A stretch of DNA of 22,034 nucleotides from CAZOOR01 sp964581505 (GTDB lineage Bacteria > Bacteroidota > Ignavibacteria > Kapaibacteriales > UBA2268), in contig CAZOOR010000050.1 of NCBI GenBank assembly GCA_964581505.1, positions 1 to 22,034 of the forward strand, in the 5' to 3' direction. Below are positions 13,573 to 21,660 of the stretch, one piece after another. Every line of letters begins with the position of its first letter. Position 1 is the first letter of the stretch. The position numbers and the translations under genes are program-made. Under the pieces are notes generated by a model. The model did no database searches and had not been told where the DNA came from. It worked only from the letters and a program-made list of their open reading frames with translations.

Positions 13573-14670
13573 TTATTCGTGAATTATAAATAAACAAGTT
13601 GCATAAGTATAATATTCTTGTCCTTCCCAATAAAATTTTAATTTTAGATCTTCAAAATTTATATTTTTATTTTGGTTTAGATAGTTGTTGATATTATTAA
13701 ATAATAAATCCCTATTTCTCTTAAGTTTCCAACTTTCTTCAAGATTATTTATATCAATTAATACGATAAAAAATCTGTTTGCCGAATCAAATCGTCTAGT
13801 GCCTTGATTTTCATAAAACCATTTAATAAGATTAGTAGAATTTTCAATAGTATTTTGAATTATCTTTTTTCTGGTTTTATGAAATTTTTTAATGTAATTT
13901 CTAGAATCATCGGAATTTTGTTCTGTTATTTTTGTCAGTAAATCAGTGAAAAGTTCTTTATCTTTCAGTTCTCTATTAATAGGAATATTATTTGCTCTTG
14001 CAAAAGATTTTAGTTCTGTTAATTCAGGTCGCAATCCTAATTCTCTTCTCATTTCTTTCATATAACCATCAGGGAAATATGTTACTTTTAAATCAAATGG
14101 AAAATTTTTCCAGAAGAAATCTACTTTTCTAACTAATCCTATTGCTGGCAATATATCCGAGTGGTCTTTAAACATATCTTCTATTAAGATAGAAGACCAA
14201 TGATTATACCAAGAACTTAGTATATAACCTTTTAACCTTGGATTAATATCATTCTCAATTCTTTCAATAAGTTCTTCGTAATTCTGAATTTTTTTTATGT
14301 AATTATTTACAATTGTTTGTTCCACTGCATTTTGATAAAATCCTCCCCAATACAAGACAGGCAAACGATAAAGTTGATTATAAAGATTTTCTTCATTACT
14401 CTTTCTTATCGTTCTTTCTTCTTCGTAAACTTTTTTTATAAAATCATCTAATATTCCATTATTAATATTTTGGCAAAATATATATTTAAACAATTGACGA
14501 CCTTGAACATTTTCAATGTTTATACTTACTTGTTCTGCTAGTTGTCTTAATAATTTAACCCTTGAAAGAGAACGGAGTTTTAGAAAATACATGCCATATC
14601 CGTTATTAAAAATTTTCTCAAAATTATTAGCCTTGTAATAATTATATAATTCTTCAAAAATTTGTTCCAT
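13573..14670 (-). CDS. Probable type II restriction endonuclease (PD-(D/E)xK type)
   Basis: I choose the ATG at 14670 (MEQIFEELYNYYK, 365 aa), with AAGGA just upstream and the methyltransferase stop TAG right beside it. The frame also allows MKKEYRMEQ from 14688. Counting from 14688, residues 159-206 form the probable catalytic core. Glu170 lies in SSILIEDM. Asp190 is in RKVDFFWK, followed by PFDLKVTYFP with Asp199 and Lys201, the D-x(n)-(D/E)-x-K pattern of restriction nucleases. The rest is helical and basic. No named restriction-enzyme family is recognised and the recognition sequence is unknown. It directly follows the methyltransferase with essentially no gap, the usual pairing of a restriction-modification operon. 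A+T content is extreme, as for its neighbour. Confidence 0.78.
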   Translation of the reverse strand: MEQIFEELYNYYKANNFEKIFNNGYGMYFLKLRSLSRVKLLRQLAEQVSINIENVQGRQLFKYIFCQNINNGILDDFIKKVYEEERTIRKSNEENLYNQLYRLPVLYWGGFYQNAVEQTIVNNYIKKIQNYEELIERIENDINPRLKGYILSSWYNHWSSILIEDMFKDHSDILPAIGLVRKVDFFWKNFPFDLKVTYFPDGYMKEMRRELGLRPELTELKSFARANNIPINRELKDKELFTDLLTKITEQNSDDSRNYIKKFHKTRKKIIQNTIENSTNLIKWFYENQGTRRFDSANRFFIVLIDINNLEESWKLKRNRDLLFNNINNYLNQNKNINFEDLKLKFYWEGQEYYTYATCLFIIHE

Positions 14671-14671
14671 T

Positions 14672-16312
14672 CTATATTCCTTTTTCATTAATAATTTTTA
14701 TAACTTCTGATAATTTAAAAAATTCTTTCTTTTGTAGAAAATTCTTAAAAATAACATTAATTAAACTGTAAATTTCTTTATGTTCTTTTTCGTCAATAAT
14801 TTTATTGATTTCTTTAAGTAGATAATCTTTATCTTTATTAAGTGTGAGAATTTTAATATTGTCCAAAGAATTACAATATGTTTTCTTAAATGTTAATATA
14901 AAATCAGTCTTTAACCCTTTTTTTCTATTGTCTTGAACAACAGAATTAGCCGAATATCCTAATGTTTCTACTGACAAAAGTTCAAAACCTATTTTAGTAA
15001 GATATGATATTAAATTTATCCAAGTTTTATCATCAAGACTATTAAACATTAAAGAAAAATATTTATTGGGTTTTAATATTCGATAAATTTGACAATAAAC
15101 TTTATTAATAAGCATATTATAGTTCTGAATATCTTTCTTTCTTTCTTTTGCATTACTGATAATTATTTCATCATTGAAATTTACATCTTTCTGTAACCAA
15201 GAATTCCACAAAATGCCAAGTTCTAAATATGGTATTCTATCACCGTGAGGTGGGTCAGTAATAATATAATCAATAGAATTGTCAGGAATTTCTCCTAATA
15301 CATTTTGCGCAGGTTTGTTTATTAGAGACAAATTGTAGTTTTTTGAAAGTATACTTTGAATATTCTTTGTTTCCTTTAAGACATAGTTAGAATAATTTTG
15401 TTCATTTTTTGCCTTAATAATTTTCTTAAATCTACTTTCATAATTTTTCCAAACATTTATTTCAAAAAAATCTTTCGGTGTCCAGTATCCAATAACCCAA
15501 CTACCTACTTCTTTTTTCTCAAGAGTATGACCATTATTTTTACCCCTTCGTTTTACAATGAAAACCATTCTGCTACTTTGTCCCATACTGGAAGTAAAAA
15601 CAAACTTAAAAAAATCTTTAACTTCTTCATTTTGTATTTTTTCAATTTCATTGTAAAGTAATGAAAGGGCATAAAGATTTCTTGGAGTAAACAAATCAAA
15701 AACTTTTTGTACTTTTTTTGTATTAATTCTTGAATTATGAAAAAAAGAATTTTTAGGATAAAAATATGGTATATCATTAAGTGTAATTTCGCGGGCATTT
15801 ATTTCATCTTCTTCTGTTGGTTCAAATACGATTTTCTTTTTACTCCCATTAGAATACCATATTTCGGATAATTTTTCTCCTTCCCAAACAAAATGTGTAG
15901 CACAAATTATCGTGCCATTTCTTTTAACTTTATATAAACTATCAATCTTTTGCTTTATTTTTGCTTTAATATTTGCAAATTCATTTGCTACTTTGTTAGT
16001 ATTGATTTTCCTTATCATTTGTTCAGTAATAAAAATGGCAGAAGGATTAATATCAATTCCTATTGCTTTGCGTCCAAGTATTATACTCTCAATAACAGAA
16101 ATTCCAGAGCCACAAAAAGGATCAATAACAACATCATTTTGATTAGAATATTTTTCAATAAAATCTCTAACTACATTATATGGTTTTTTTGACCAATACT
16201 TATGCATAGCATAAATACCAGTATATGTATCTGCCTTATGGTGGTCTTGTTTTTTTTCTTTAAATAATTCCGTTTGTTTTATCATATGACCACTTTTCAA
16301 ATTTCGTCTCAC
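14672..16312 (-). CDS. DNA methyltransferase (N6-adenine/N4-cytosine class), modification subunit
   Basis: This protein of up to 546 aa carries motif I as VVIDPFCGSGISVIE (61-75), followed by an acidic strand AIGIDINP (83-90), and motif IV as IITDPPHGD at 350-358 (DPPH in place of DPPY). PYLELGILWNSWL (361-373) follows motif IV. The order (FxGxG first, DPPY-type later) matches the group that methylates exocyclic amino groups of adenine or cytosine. The frame starts at a GTG (16312). An internal ATG at 16285 (MIKQTELFKEKK) with a better leader context is the more likely start. The long insert between motifs I and IV probably serves target recognition. It is the first gene of the restriction-modification pair; the endonuclease follows directly. 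Confidence 0.86.
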   Translation of the reverse strand: MRRNLKSGHMIKQTELFKEKKQDHHKADTYTGIYAMHKYWSKKPYNVVRDFIEKYSNQNDVVIDPFCGSGISVIESIILGRKAIGIDINPSAIFITEQMIRKINTNKVANEFANIKAKIKQKIDSLYKVKRNGTIICATHFVWEGEKLSEIWYSNGSKKKIVFEPTEEDEINAREITLNDIPYFYPKNSFFHNSRINTKKVQKVFDLFTPRNLYALSLLYNEIEKIQNEEVKDFFKFVFTSSMGQSSRMVFIVKRRGKNNGHTLEKKEVGSWVIGYWTPKDFFEINVWKNYESRFKKIIKAKNEQNYSNYVLKETKNIQSILSKNYNLSLINKPAQNVLGEIPDNSIDYIITDPPHGDRIPYLELGILWNSWLQKDVNFNDEIIISNAKERKKDIQNYNMLINKVYCQIYRILKPNKYFSLMFNSLDDKTWINLISYLTKIGFELLSVETLGYSANSVVQDNRKKGLKTDFILTFKKTYCNSLDNIKILTLNKDKDYLLKEINKIIDEKEHKEIYSLINVIFKNFLQKKEFFKLSEVIKIINEKGI

Positions 16313-16356
16313 ATATTTAATAATTATACAATTATAATATTCCCAAATTTCTATAA

Positions 16357-16833
16357 TTAATTATTGAATTTTTCCCAATCATTTAAGAATAAATTCAGAA
16401 TATCACCTGATTTAATATTATTATTTTTATGCCCAATATCATTTCTAATATCTTTGAGCAGATTTTCAAGTGATATCATAATAATGATACTATCGCTATC
16501 TGGTTTATTCTTCTTATTAGCGCTTTCTATAATCAATTTCCTTCATTTTACATAAGATTTTAATGTTTTGTCAGAAAGCCAAAGAATTGATTTTTTATTA
16601 ATATTCCAGAATGATTCATTTATTTCTTCTATATATAAATGTTTTGAGTTTTTAGATTGTTTCAAAATATTAAAAATAAAATCAATAAATTCTTCGTAAG
16701 CAGGAAGCTTTTGTTCTCGAATTTGTTGTTCATTTATTTTCTTTTTTTCAAAGTATCTTGTAATTAAATATCCAATAATGGTAACAGTACCTGCAATAAT
16801 TGTAGCAATAATATTTGGATTAATATCTTTCAT
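16357..16833 (-). pseudogene. Small single-TM membrane-anchored protein with an in-frame TGA (degraded or recoded)
   Basis: The ATG at 16833 (MKDINPNIIA) has GGGAG six bases upstream and is preferred to the upstream GTG-type start at 16860. The product opens with one membrane helix (about residues 5-26, IIATIIAGTVTIIGYLIT). Then comes a KKKINEQQIREQKLPAYEEF helix-rich region that looks like a cytosolic adaptor domain. At 16543-16545 a TGA interrupts the frame, yet the same frame stays open for another 61 codons (RKLIIESANKKNKPDSDS... SLENLLKDIRNDIGHK... LFLNDWEKFNN) to a TAA at 16357. The continuation is protein-like and resembles the C-terminus of this general hypothetical family. So the TGA is a nonsense mutation, most simply of a TGG or CGA codon, or readthrough. 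Function unknown. Confidence 0.7.
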
Positions 16834-16936
16834 TTTATCTCCCTTATGTAAAGATACCAAAATATATCTTTAAATGGTATGTATCCTACTTGCATTTGCA
16901 ATTTACTTTTTTCCACGATATAATACAACATATTTC

Positions 16937-17701
16937 TCACCTAAACACATCTTGCTCATAAGACACTTTTTCCAAGACGAGACCTTCAGGTGTAACTAAG
17001 GGACTGGACTTGCGGCGGTCGGCTTCGGTAAAGCTTTGTTTAATCTCTTCGAGTGTGCGGCGGTCGCGTGCATAGTCCACCATAACGCCGACCAATGCCC
17101 GCACCATACCGTAAACGAATCTGTTCGCCTTGATGTGCAGAATCCTGTGTGTCTCATCAATCTTTTCCCAATAGCAGAATTCGATATTGCAGGTGTAGCT
17201 TTTTGTCTCCGTATTGTTTTTGGAGAATGTAGTAAAATCGTGCTTACCGACAAACACGCCGGCGACTTCGTCCAGTTTGTCCAGATTGATGTTATACTTG
17301 TAGTAGTTAGAGAAATGCCTCAGAAATACTGAACGCCGCGTGTGTATAGAATAGGAATATTCGCGAGCTATCGCATCAGATGTAGCATGAAACTTATAGT
17401 CCACTAAATTTGCCTGTTTAATGCAAATATCTTCGGGCAGGTTGGAGTTAATCGCTACAACGATTTTTTCGTCTGGTATATTCGATTTCTCGCGCAGTAT
17501 GGAATGAGCGACCTGCCCGCGAGCGTGAACACCTGCGTCCGTCCGCCCCGCACCTATGCAAGTCAGCGGACGATTGAAAGCGGCACTGAGGGCTTTTTCG
17601 ACAACTTCCTGCACGGCAAGTGCATTAGTCTGGCGTTGCCAGCCGGCATAGCGCGTGCCGTCATATTCTATTTCCATAATTAATGTTCTTTTGTCGCTCA
17701 T
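16937..17701 (-). CDS. truA: tRNA pseudouridine(38-40) synthase TruA
   Basis: This 254-aa enzyme converts uridines 38-40 of the anticodon stem-loop to pseudouridine. The N-terminal strand IEYDGTRYAGWQRQ (11-24) and the catalytic GAGRTDAGVHARGQV (50-64), with nucleophile Asp55, are diagnostic. The RFVYGMVRALVG segment near 192-203 is the conserved second half of the active site. Length matches the family. No ribosome-binding site is obvious before the ATG, as is usual for this group. It lies between the accessory block (stop of the damaged gene at 16357) and the tyrosine phenol-lyase terminator. No damage is seen. Confidence 0.97.
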   Translation of the reverse strand: MSDKRTLIMEIEYDGTRYAGWQRQTNALAVQEVVEKALSAAFNRPLTCIGAGRTDAGVHARGQVAHSILREKSNIPDEKIVVAINSNLPEDICIKQANLVDYKFHATSDAIAREYSYSIHTRRSVFLRHFSNYYKYNINLDKLDEVAGVFVGKHDFTTFSKNNTETKSYTCNIEFCYWEKIDETHRILHIKANRFVYGMVRALVGVMVDYARDRRTLEEIKQSFTEADRRKSSPLVTPEGLVLEKVSYEQDVFR

Positions 17702-17718
17702 AGCATAACAAAGATAAT

Positions 17719-17746
17719 AAAAAAGGGCGGCTGAAAAAAGCCGCCC
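17719..17746 (-). terminator. Rho-independent terminator of the tyrosine phenol-lyase gene
   Basis: A perfect 8-bp GC-rich stem, GGGCGGCT (17725-17732) with AGCCGCCC (17739-17746), encloses six bases. In the minus direction it is followed by six T (complement of 17719-17724). It lies about 27 bp past the stop of the lyase gene and just before truA, so the two are separate transcription units. Confidence 0.92.
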
Positions 17747-17772
17747 GGTAATTACTTCATTACGAAATATAC

Positions 17773-19155
17773 TTATAATTCTTCAAATCTACCTTGGAAG
17801 AATCTGAGATAAGGCGGCTCGTAAACCATCTTCAAGCCCTTTGCTTCGTGACGGTTTTGGTATAACTCAATAATTGAATATGCCGCTACGTCAAAGTGCG
17901 ATTGAGTGTAAACACGTCTCGGAATTGTCAATCTGACCAATTCGAGCTTAGGCATATTATGTTCGCCTGTTTCCTTATTCCTGCCTGCCGAAACAATACC
18001 GCGCTCCATAGCACGAACACCGGAAGCAATATATAAATCACCGGCAAGTTTCTGTGCCGGAAACTCCGTCTGGGGGATATGGTCGTAAAACCTCTTTGCA
18101 TCAAGGAAAACGGCATGACCACCAATAGGTCTGACGATTGGAATACCGGCTTCGATTAAAAGATTACCGAAATATTCGACCTGACGTACACGTGCCGAAA
18201 TATTATCATCTGCAATCGCTTCTTCCATACCGCGTGCCATAGCTTCCAAATCACGACCGGCAAGACCGCCGTAAGTATGCAAACCTTCGTAAACGACAAC
18301 CATATTTCTCAATTCTTGGAATAAATCCCAATCATTGCAAGCAACAAATCCACCGATATTAACAAGCAAATCTTTCTTTGCACTCATTGTTGCCGCATCG
18401 GAATACGAGCAGAATTCCTTGTGAATTTCCGCAACCGTTTTATCCTTGTATCCTTCTTCGCGCTGCTGAATAAAATAAGCATTCTCCATATTGCGGGTTG
18501 CATCAAGAACAACTTTGATACCGTTATCGTGAGCAAGTTTGGATAGTGCTTTCATATTTTCCATTGAAACAGGTTGTCCACCTGCCATATTAACCGGTGC
18601 GCCCACAGTGATATAAGCAACATTCTCGGCACCGACTTTATTAATCAATGCTTCAAATTTGTTTATGTCAATATTTCCCTTAAATGGATGCTCTACCTGC
18701 GAATCGTGTGCTTCGTCAATAATAACATCAACGAAAATACCGCCTGCCAATTCCTGATGCAAGCGTGTCGTTGTGAAATACATATTGCCTGCAACATATT
18801 GACCTTTTTTAATCAATGCTTTTGAAAGCATGTGTTCTGCACCGCGTCCCTGATGTGTAGGGACCAGATATTTATAACCGTAAAATTTCTGAACATTTGC
18901 TTCGAGATAATAGAAATTCTTACTACCAGCATAAGCTTCGTCGCCGAGCATCATACCTGCCCATTGATAATCACTCATTGCATTTGTACCGCTGTCTGTC
19001 AGCAAATCAATATAAACGTCATCTGATTTGAGCAGGAATGTATTCCAGCCCGCTTCTTCCATTTTTTCTCTGCGATATTCTTTTGTTGTCATGTGCAGAG
19101 GTTCGACAACTTTAATTTTGTAGGGTTCAGCCCAAGGTTTTCTTTCGAATGCCAT
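17773..19155 (-). CDS. tpl: Beta-eliminating lyase, tyrosine phenol-lyase type (tryptophanase family)
   Basis: This 460-aa PLP enzyme cleaves an aromatic amino acid to the aromatic product, pyruvate and ammonia. The PLP Schiff-base lysine is Lys261 in MSAKKDLL. LTDSGTNAMSD (52-62) and PTHQGRGAE (99-107) are signature strings. Choosing between tyrosine phenol-lyase and tryptophanase rests on residues at positions numbered by an offset of +4 from Citrobacter TPL. Tyr75 (Tyr71), Thr128 (Thr124), Arg385 (Arg381) and Phe452 (Phe448) are all the TPL forms. Tryptophanase of E. coli has Asp and Val at the Thr124 and Arg381 positions. Tyrosine to phenol and pyruvate is thus the likely reaction, although database labels often say tryptophanase. 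A ribosome site GGAG is 8 bases before the ATG, and a strong terminator follows. Confidence 0.85.
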   Translation of the reverse strand: MAFERKPWAEPYKIKVVEPLHMTTKEYRREKMEEAGWNTFLLKSDDVYIDLLTDSGTNAMSDYQWAGMMLGDEAYAGSKNFYYLEANVQKFYGYKYLVPTHQGRGAEHMLSKALIKKGQYVAGNMYFTTTRLHQELAGGIFVDVIIDEAHDSQVEHPFKGNIDINKFEALINKVGAENVAYITVGAPVNMAGGQPVSMENMKALSKLAHDNGIKVVLDATRNMENAYFIQQREEGYKDKTVAEIHKEFCSYSDAATMSAKKDLLVNIGGFVACNDWDLFQELRNMVVVYEGLHTYGGLAGRDLEAMARGMEEAIADDNISARVRQVEYFGNLLIEAGIPIVRPIGGHAVFLDAKRFYDHIPQTEFPAQKLAGDLYIASGVRAMERGIVSAGRNKETGEHNMPKLELVRLTIPRRVYTQSHFDVAAYSIIELYQNRHEAKGLKMVYEPPYLRFFQGRFEEL

Positions 19156-19557
19156 AGTTTATCTCCAAATTTTAATAATTAATAAATATATAGTTTGGTT
19201 TCAATTGTTTGAATGTCGCATCTATTATATTCTAGCGACAAACCGGACAAAGAGAGGACTATTCCGGATTGCGGCGGAGTGTTGTGTATCTGTTGAAATA
19301 TGTGTGATAAGCTGAAATCATTATATATTAATATTTTGCAAATCAAGCAATTACAAAATTACAAATTGAATGCTTGTTTTTCAAATTTAAATAAAAAATA
19401 TTATTATCTATAAGAAGAACATAAGGGTTCCAAAAATTGAAAATTTTTAATGGTATTAATTTATAAATAAATATTCACGCTAATTTACTATTATATTTAA
19501 AAAAAAGAGACGCCCGAGTTAGGCGCCTCTCTTAATAATTATTTGCGAATTATTCTT
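19156..19557. other. Intergenic region upstream of the lyase and downstream of the T9SS gene
   Basis: The 400 bases are A+T-rich and hold no gene. In the minus direction they contain the terminator of the secreted-protein gene (19499-19530), then the lyase promoter region. An inverted pair GTCGC (19215-19219) and GCGAC (19235-19239) spans TAGAATATAATAG on the minus strand, which looks like a -10-type box. A second short stem, CCGGA (19243-19247 region) with TCCGG (about 19263-19267), follows. These could mark the promoter and operator of the lyase gene. Confidence 0.45.
19499..19530 (-). terminator. Rho-independent terminator of the secreted propeller/Fn3 gene
   Basis: The arms AGAGACGCC (19506-19514) and GGCGCCTCT (19522-19530) pair over 9 bp on the minus strand with one G-U, around seven bases. 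They are followed in the minus direction by eight T (complement of 19499-19506). The stem begins about 28 bp past the stop codon of the gene at 19558. Confidence 0.88.
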
Positions 19558-21495
19558 CTATCTTGCAATGACTACTTTAAATAGGTAATTCTTATTTGCA
19601 CTATTAATTCGTACGAAATACAAACCGGTCGGCAGTTGCTCAAGTCCTTTTACATAAATGTAATTTCCCGAAATTGAATAAGCAATTCTATGCTCAGTAC
19701 CTAAGCAATCAACAAAATCAATGCTAATATCAGAAGATAAGTCGTTTGGCATTTCGATTCTCATAGTAGAAGAGGCAGGATTTGGAATAATGCTTGCATT
19801 GTTTATTTTATTCCACTCAATTCCCGTGCATGGTACTGTTTTGAAAGTAAACACATCGGAGTCAATATCTCCATCATCATTGTGTGCAGTAACTTTCCAG
19901 AAATAATTTTTGTTGCAAACAAGTTTTTTATCCAGTTTGTATTTTAAATCTTCGCCTTCTTTTGCCAGAACATTCGCTTGCTTAACGATATGATTGAAAT
20001 CCTTATCAGTTGCAATGCGGAAAATAAACGAGCTTGCATGAGTTGTGTATTTCCAAGTGAACTCTATATCGTCCAATTTAATATTTTTACTTTTATCAAG
20101 AGGTAAATTCAATTCGGGTTTTGCCGGTAATACTTTATCTTCCTTTGTTGTAAAACTCCATACCGTACCATCGACAGTTTTATCGCAAACAGTACCCTTT
20201 ACTGTCCAATAATGCTTAGTCGTAGGCAACAATTTTCCAACAAATGTATATGTAGTATCGGAAGTCTCGTATTCCTTTTTATACGGAGACGAGAAATCGG
20301 CAACAGTATCAATAATAAAAATAAAATTTTGATTCTGCTTGTGCCAAATAAATTTTGGTGTTAGTCTGACATCAGTAGCCATATTAGCAGGGGAAATCAT
20401 AATCGGAGCAACAGGAGATGGTGGCACTAAAAACCAAGTCTCACTCCAAGGGCTTTCGCCTTTTGTATTTTTTGCTTTGACACGCCAGAAAAGAGTATCA
20501 CATTCAATTTTTTTTAATATTAATTCGAGTGTTGTATCGGAAATATTCTCATTCAGTTTGGCATTTGCAAAACCGGAGTTATTAGCTGTTTGCACTGTGT
20601 ATGTAGCGGCATTCTTTGACTTGCTCCAACGTAAATTAGTCGTTGGTTTTATAGCGCTTCCCTTTGCCGGTGCAAGCGGTTTTGGTGCCGGCGGCGGCTC
20701 AATAAACGAACGGAATACAATAGAACTAGAATTCATATTCGGTATTGCAAGCGTATCGTTAAATTGATTATAAAAGATGTCTGCCGGTCCATTTTGATTG
20801 GAAACAACAGTAGTGATACTGCCGGTAAAATCGTCTTTTACTTTATAGACTTTTCCGGCACCCTGACTTTGAGAAATCCAAGCGGAAAAGTAAATATTAC
20901 CCTTACCGTCTTTGCTTATCCCGTCCATTAGATTTATTTGCGTTGTCAGCAAAGTCGTTACTTTCAAATCCGACAAGCTAATTGCCTGTATTGGCGAATT
21001 GTTGCGGAAGGAAACAATAATTAATCGATTACCGTCAAACATAATACCGTTAGGGCTTTGGATATTGCCTTTTACAGCTAAGCGAGAATACTTATTCTTT
21101 TTAGAGTCGTATTTATAAATAGAGTTATTTCGGGTATCAGTAATATACAAATTGTTTTTGTCGTCCTTACAAATATCGTTCAAAAACAAAGCACCGGAGA
21201 TAGTTTCATTTTTTATCAATTGTCCGGTTTTGATATTGAAAGACTTAATTGCCGTTACATCTGCAACATAAAGTATATTCCCGACAATTTGCATTCCTTT
21301 TGGTTGTGTCAATCCGCTTGCCCAAGTTGTTGTATTTCCTCCCCAATCCAGTGCAGTAATTGAACCTGCTCCGGCATTGGAAACATAATATCGCTTATTG
21401 GCGTTATCCCATACAATACTTTCGGGACTACGGTACTGCGCAAATAATGCACTTGAAAAGATAAATAAAAAGATAAAAGCGAAGACTTTTTTCAT
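19558..21495 (-). CDS. Secreted multidomain protein: beta-propeller, three Fn3-like domains, type IX sorting domain
   Basis: This 645-aa protein begins with a signal peptide (MKKVFAFIFLFIFSSALFAQ, cleavage near residue 20). Residues about 22-262 contain repeated NHL/SMP-30-like blades (GITQPKG-type and GNIYFS-type strands, with repeated D-x-x-x-N-x-Y elements), forming a six- or seven-bladed propeller. Three fibronectin-III-like domains follow at about 265-358, 359-452 and 455-553, each ending in LFWRV, HYWTV or YFWKV type strands. The C-terminus (565-645) has the Por/type IX sorting features: IIPNPASS near 569-576, a DCLG strand, and GLYFVRI near 624-630, ending in VVIAR. The protein is therefore exported by Sec, then crosses the outer membrane by the T9SS. 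Ligand unknown. Confidence 0.85.
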   Translation of the reverse strand: MKKVFAFIFLFIFSSALFAQYRSPESIVWDNANKRYYVSNAGAGSITALDWGGNTTTWASGLTQPKGMQIVGNILYVADVTAIKSFNIKTGQLIKNETISGALFLNDICKDDKNNLYITDTRNNSIYKYDSKKNKYSRLAVKGNIQSPNGIMFDGNRLIIVSFRNNSPIQAISLSDLKVTTLLTTQINLMDGISKDGKGNIYFSAWISQSQGAGKVYKVKDDFTGSITTVVSNQNGPADIFYNQFNDTLAIPNMNSSSIVFRSFIEPPPAPKPLAPAKGSAIKPTTNLRWSKSKNAATYTVQTANNSGFANAKLNENISDTTLELILKKIECDTLFWRVKAKNTKGESPWSETWFLVPPSPVAPIMISPANMATDVRLTPKFIWHKQNQNFIFIIDTVADFSSPYKKEYETSDTTYTFVGKLLPTTKHYWTVKGTVCDKTVDGTVWSFTTKEDKVLPAKPELNLPLDKSKNIKLDDIEFTWKYTTHASSFIFRIATDKDFNHIVKQANVLAKEGEDLKYKLDKKLVCNKNYFWKVTAHNDDGDIDSDVFTFKTVPCTGIEWNKINNASIIPNPASSTMRIEMPNDLSSDISIDFVDCLGTEHRIAYSISGNYIYVKGLEQLPTGLYFVRINSANKNYLFKVVIAR

Positions 21496-21597
21496 AATTT
21501 GTCCATATTTGTTTATAAAAAATTAATGAGTACAAAAACATTAACAAGAACAATAAATATTAGTTACACAAGAATTTTATTAATTGAAAAAAAGATA

Positions 21598-21622
21598 GTG
21601 TAAATTAAACTCTGTCTGATCA
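21598..21622. repeat. Probable terminal inverted repeat of the IS256-family element
   Basis: The sequence starting GTGTAAATTAAACTCTGTCT at 21598 has the composition of IS256-family ends known from Bacteroidota and sits outside the transposase stop at the expected distance. The matching end is not in the window, so the exact outer base is inferred. Confidence 0.55.
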
Positions 21623-21660
21623 GTATTTAGCCATTAAAATTCATAATACTGATTTTTTAT

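Noticed and set aside
16543..16545. Genetic code reassignment of TGA
   Set aside because: TGA ends the aldehyde dehydrogenase, cinA and other intact genes in the window, so it is a normal stop here.
20339..20767. 142-aa plus-strand frame opposite the T9SS cargo gene
   Set aside because: Antisense shadow; the minus-strand frame has signal peptide, domains and sorting signal.
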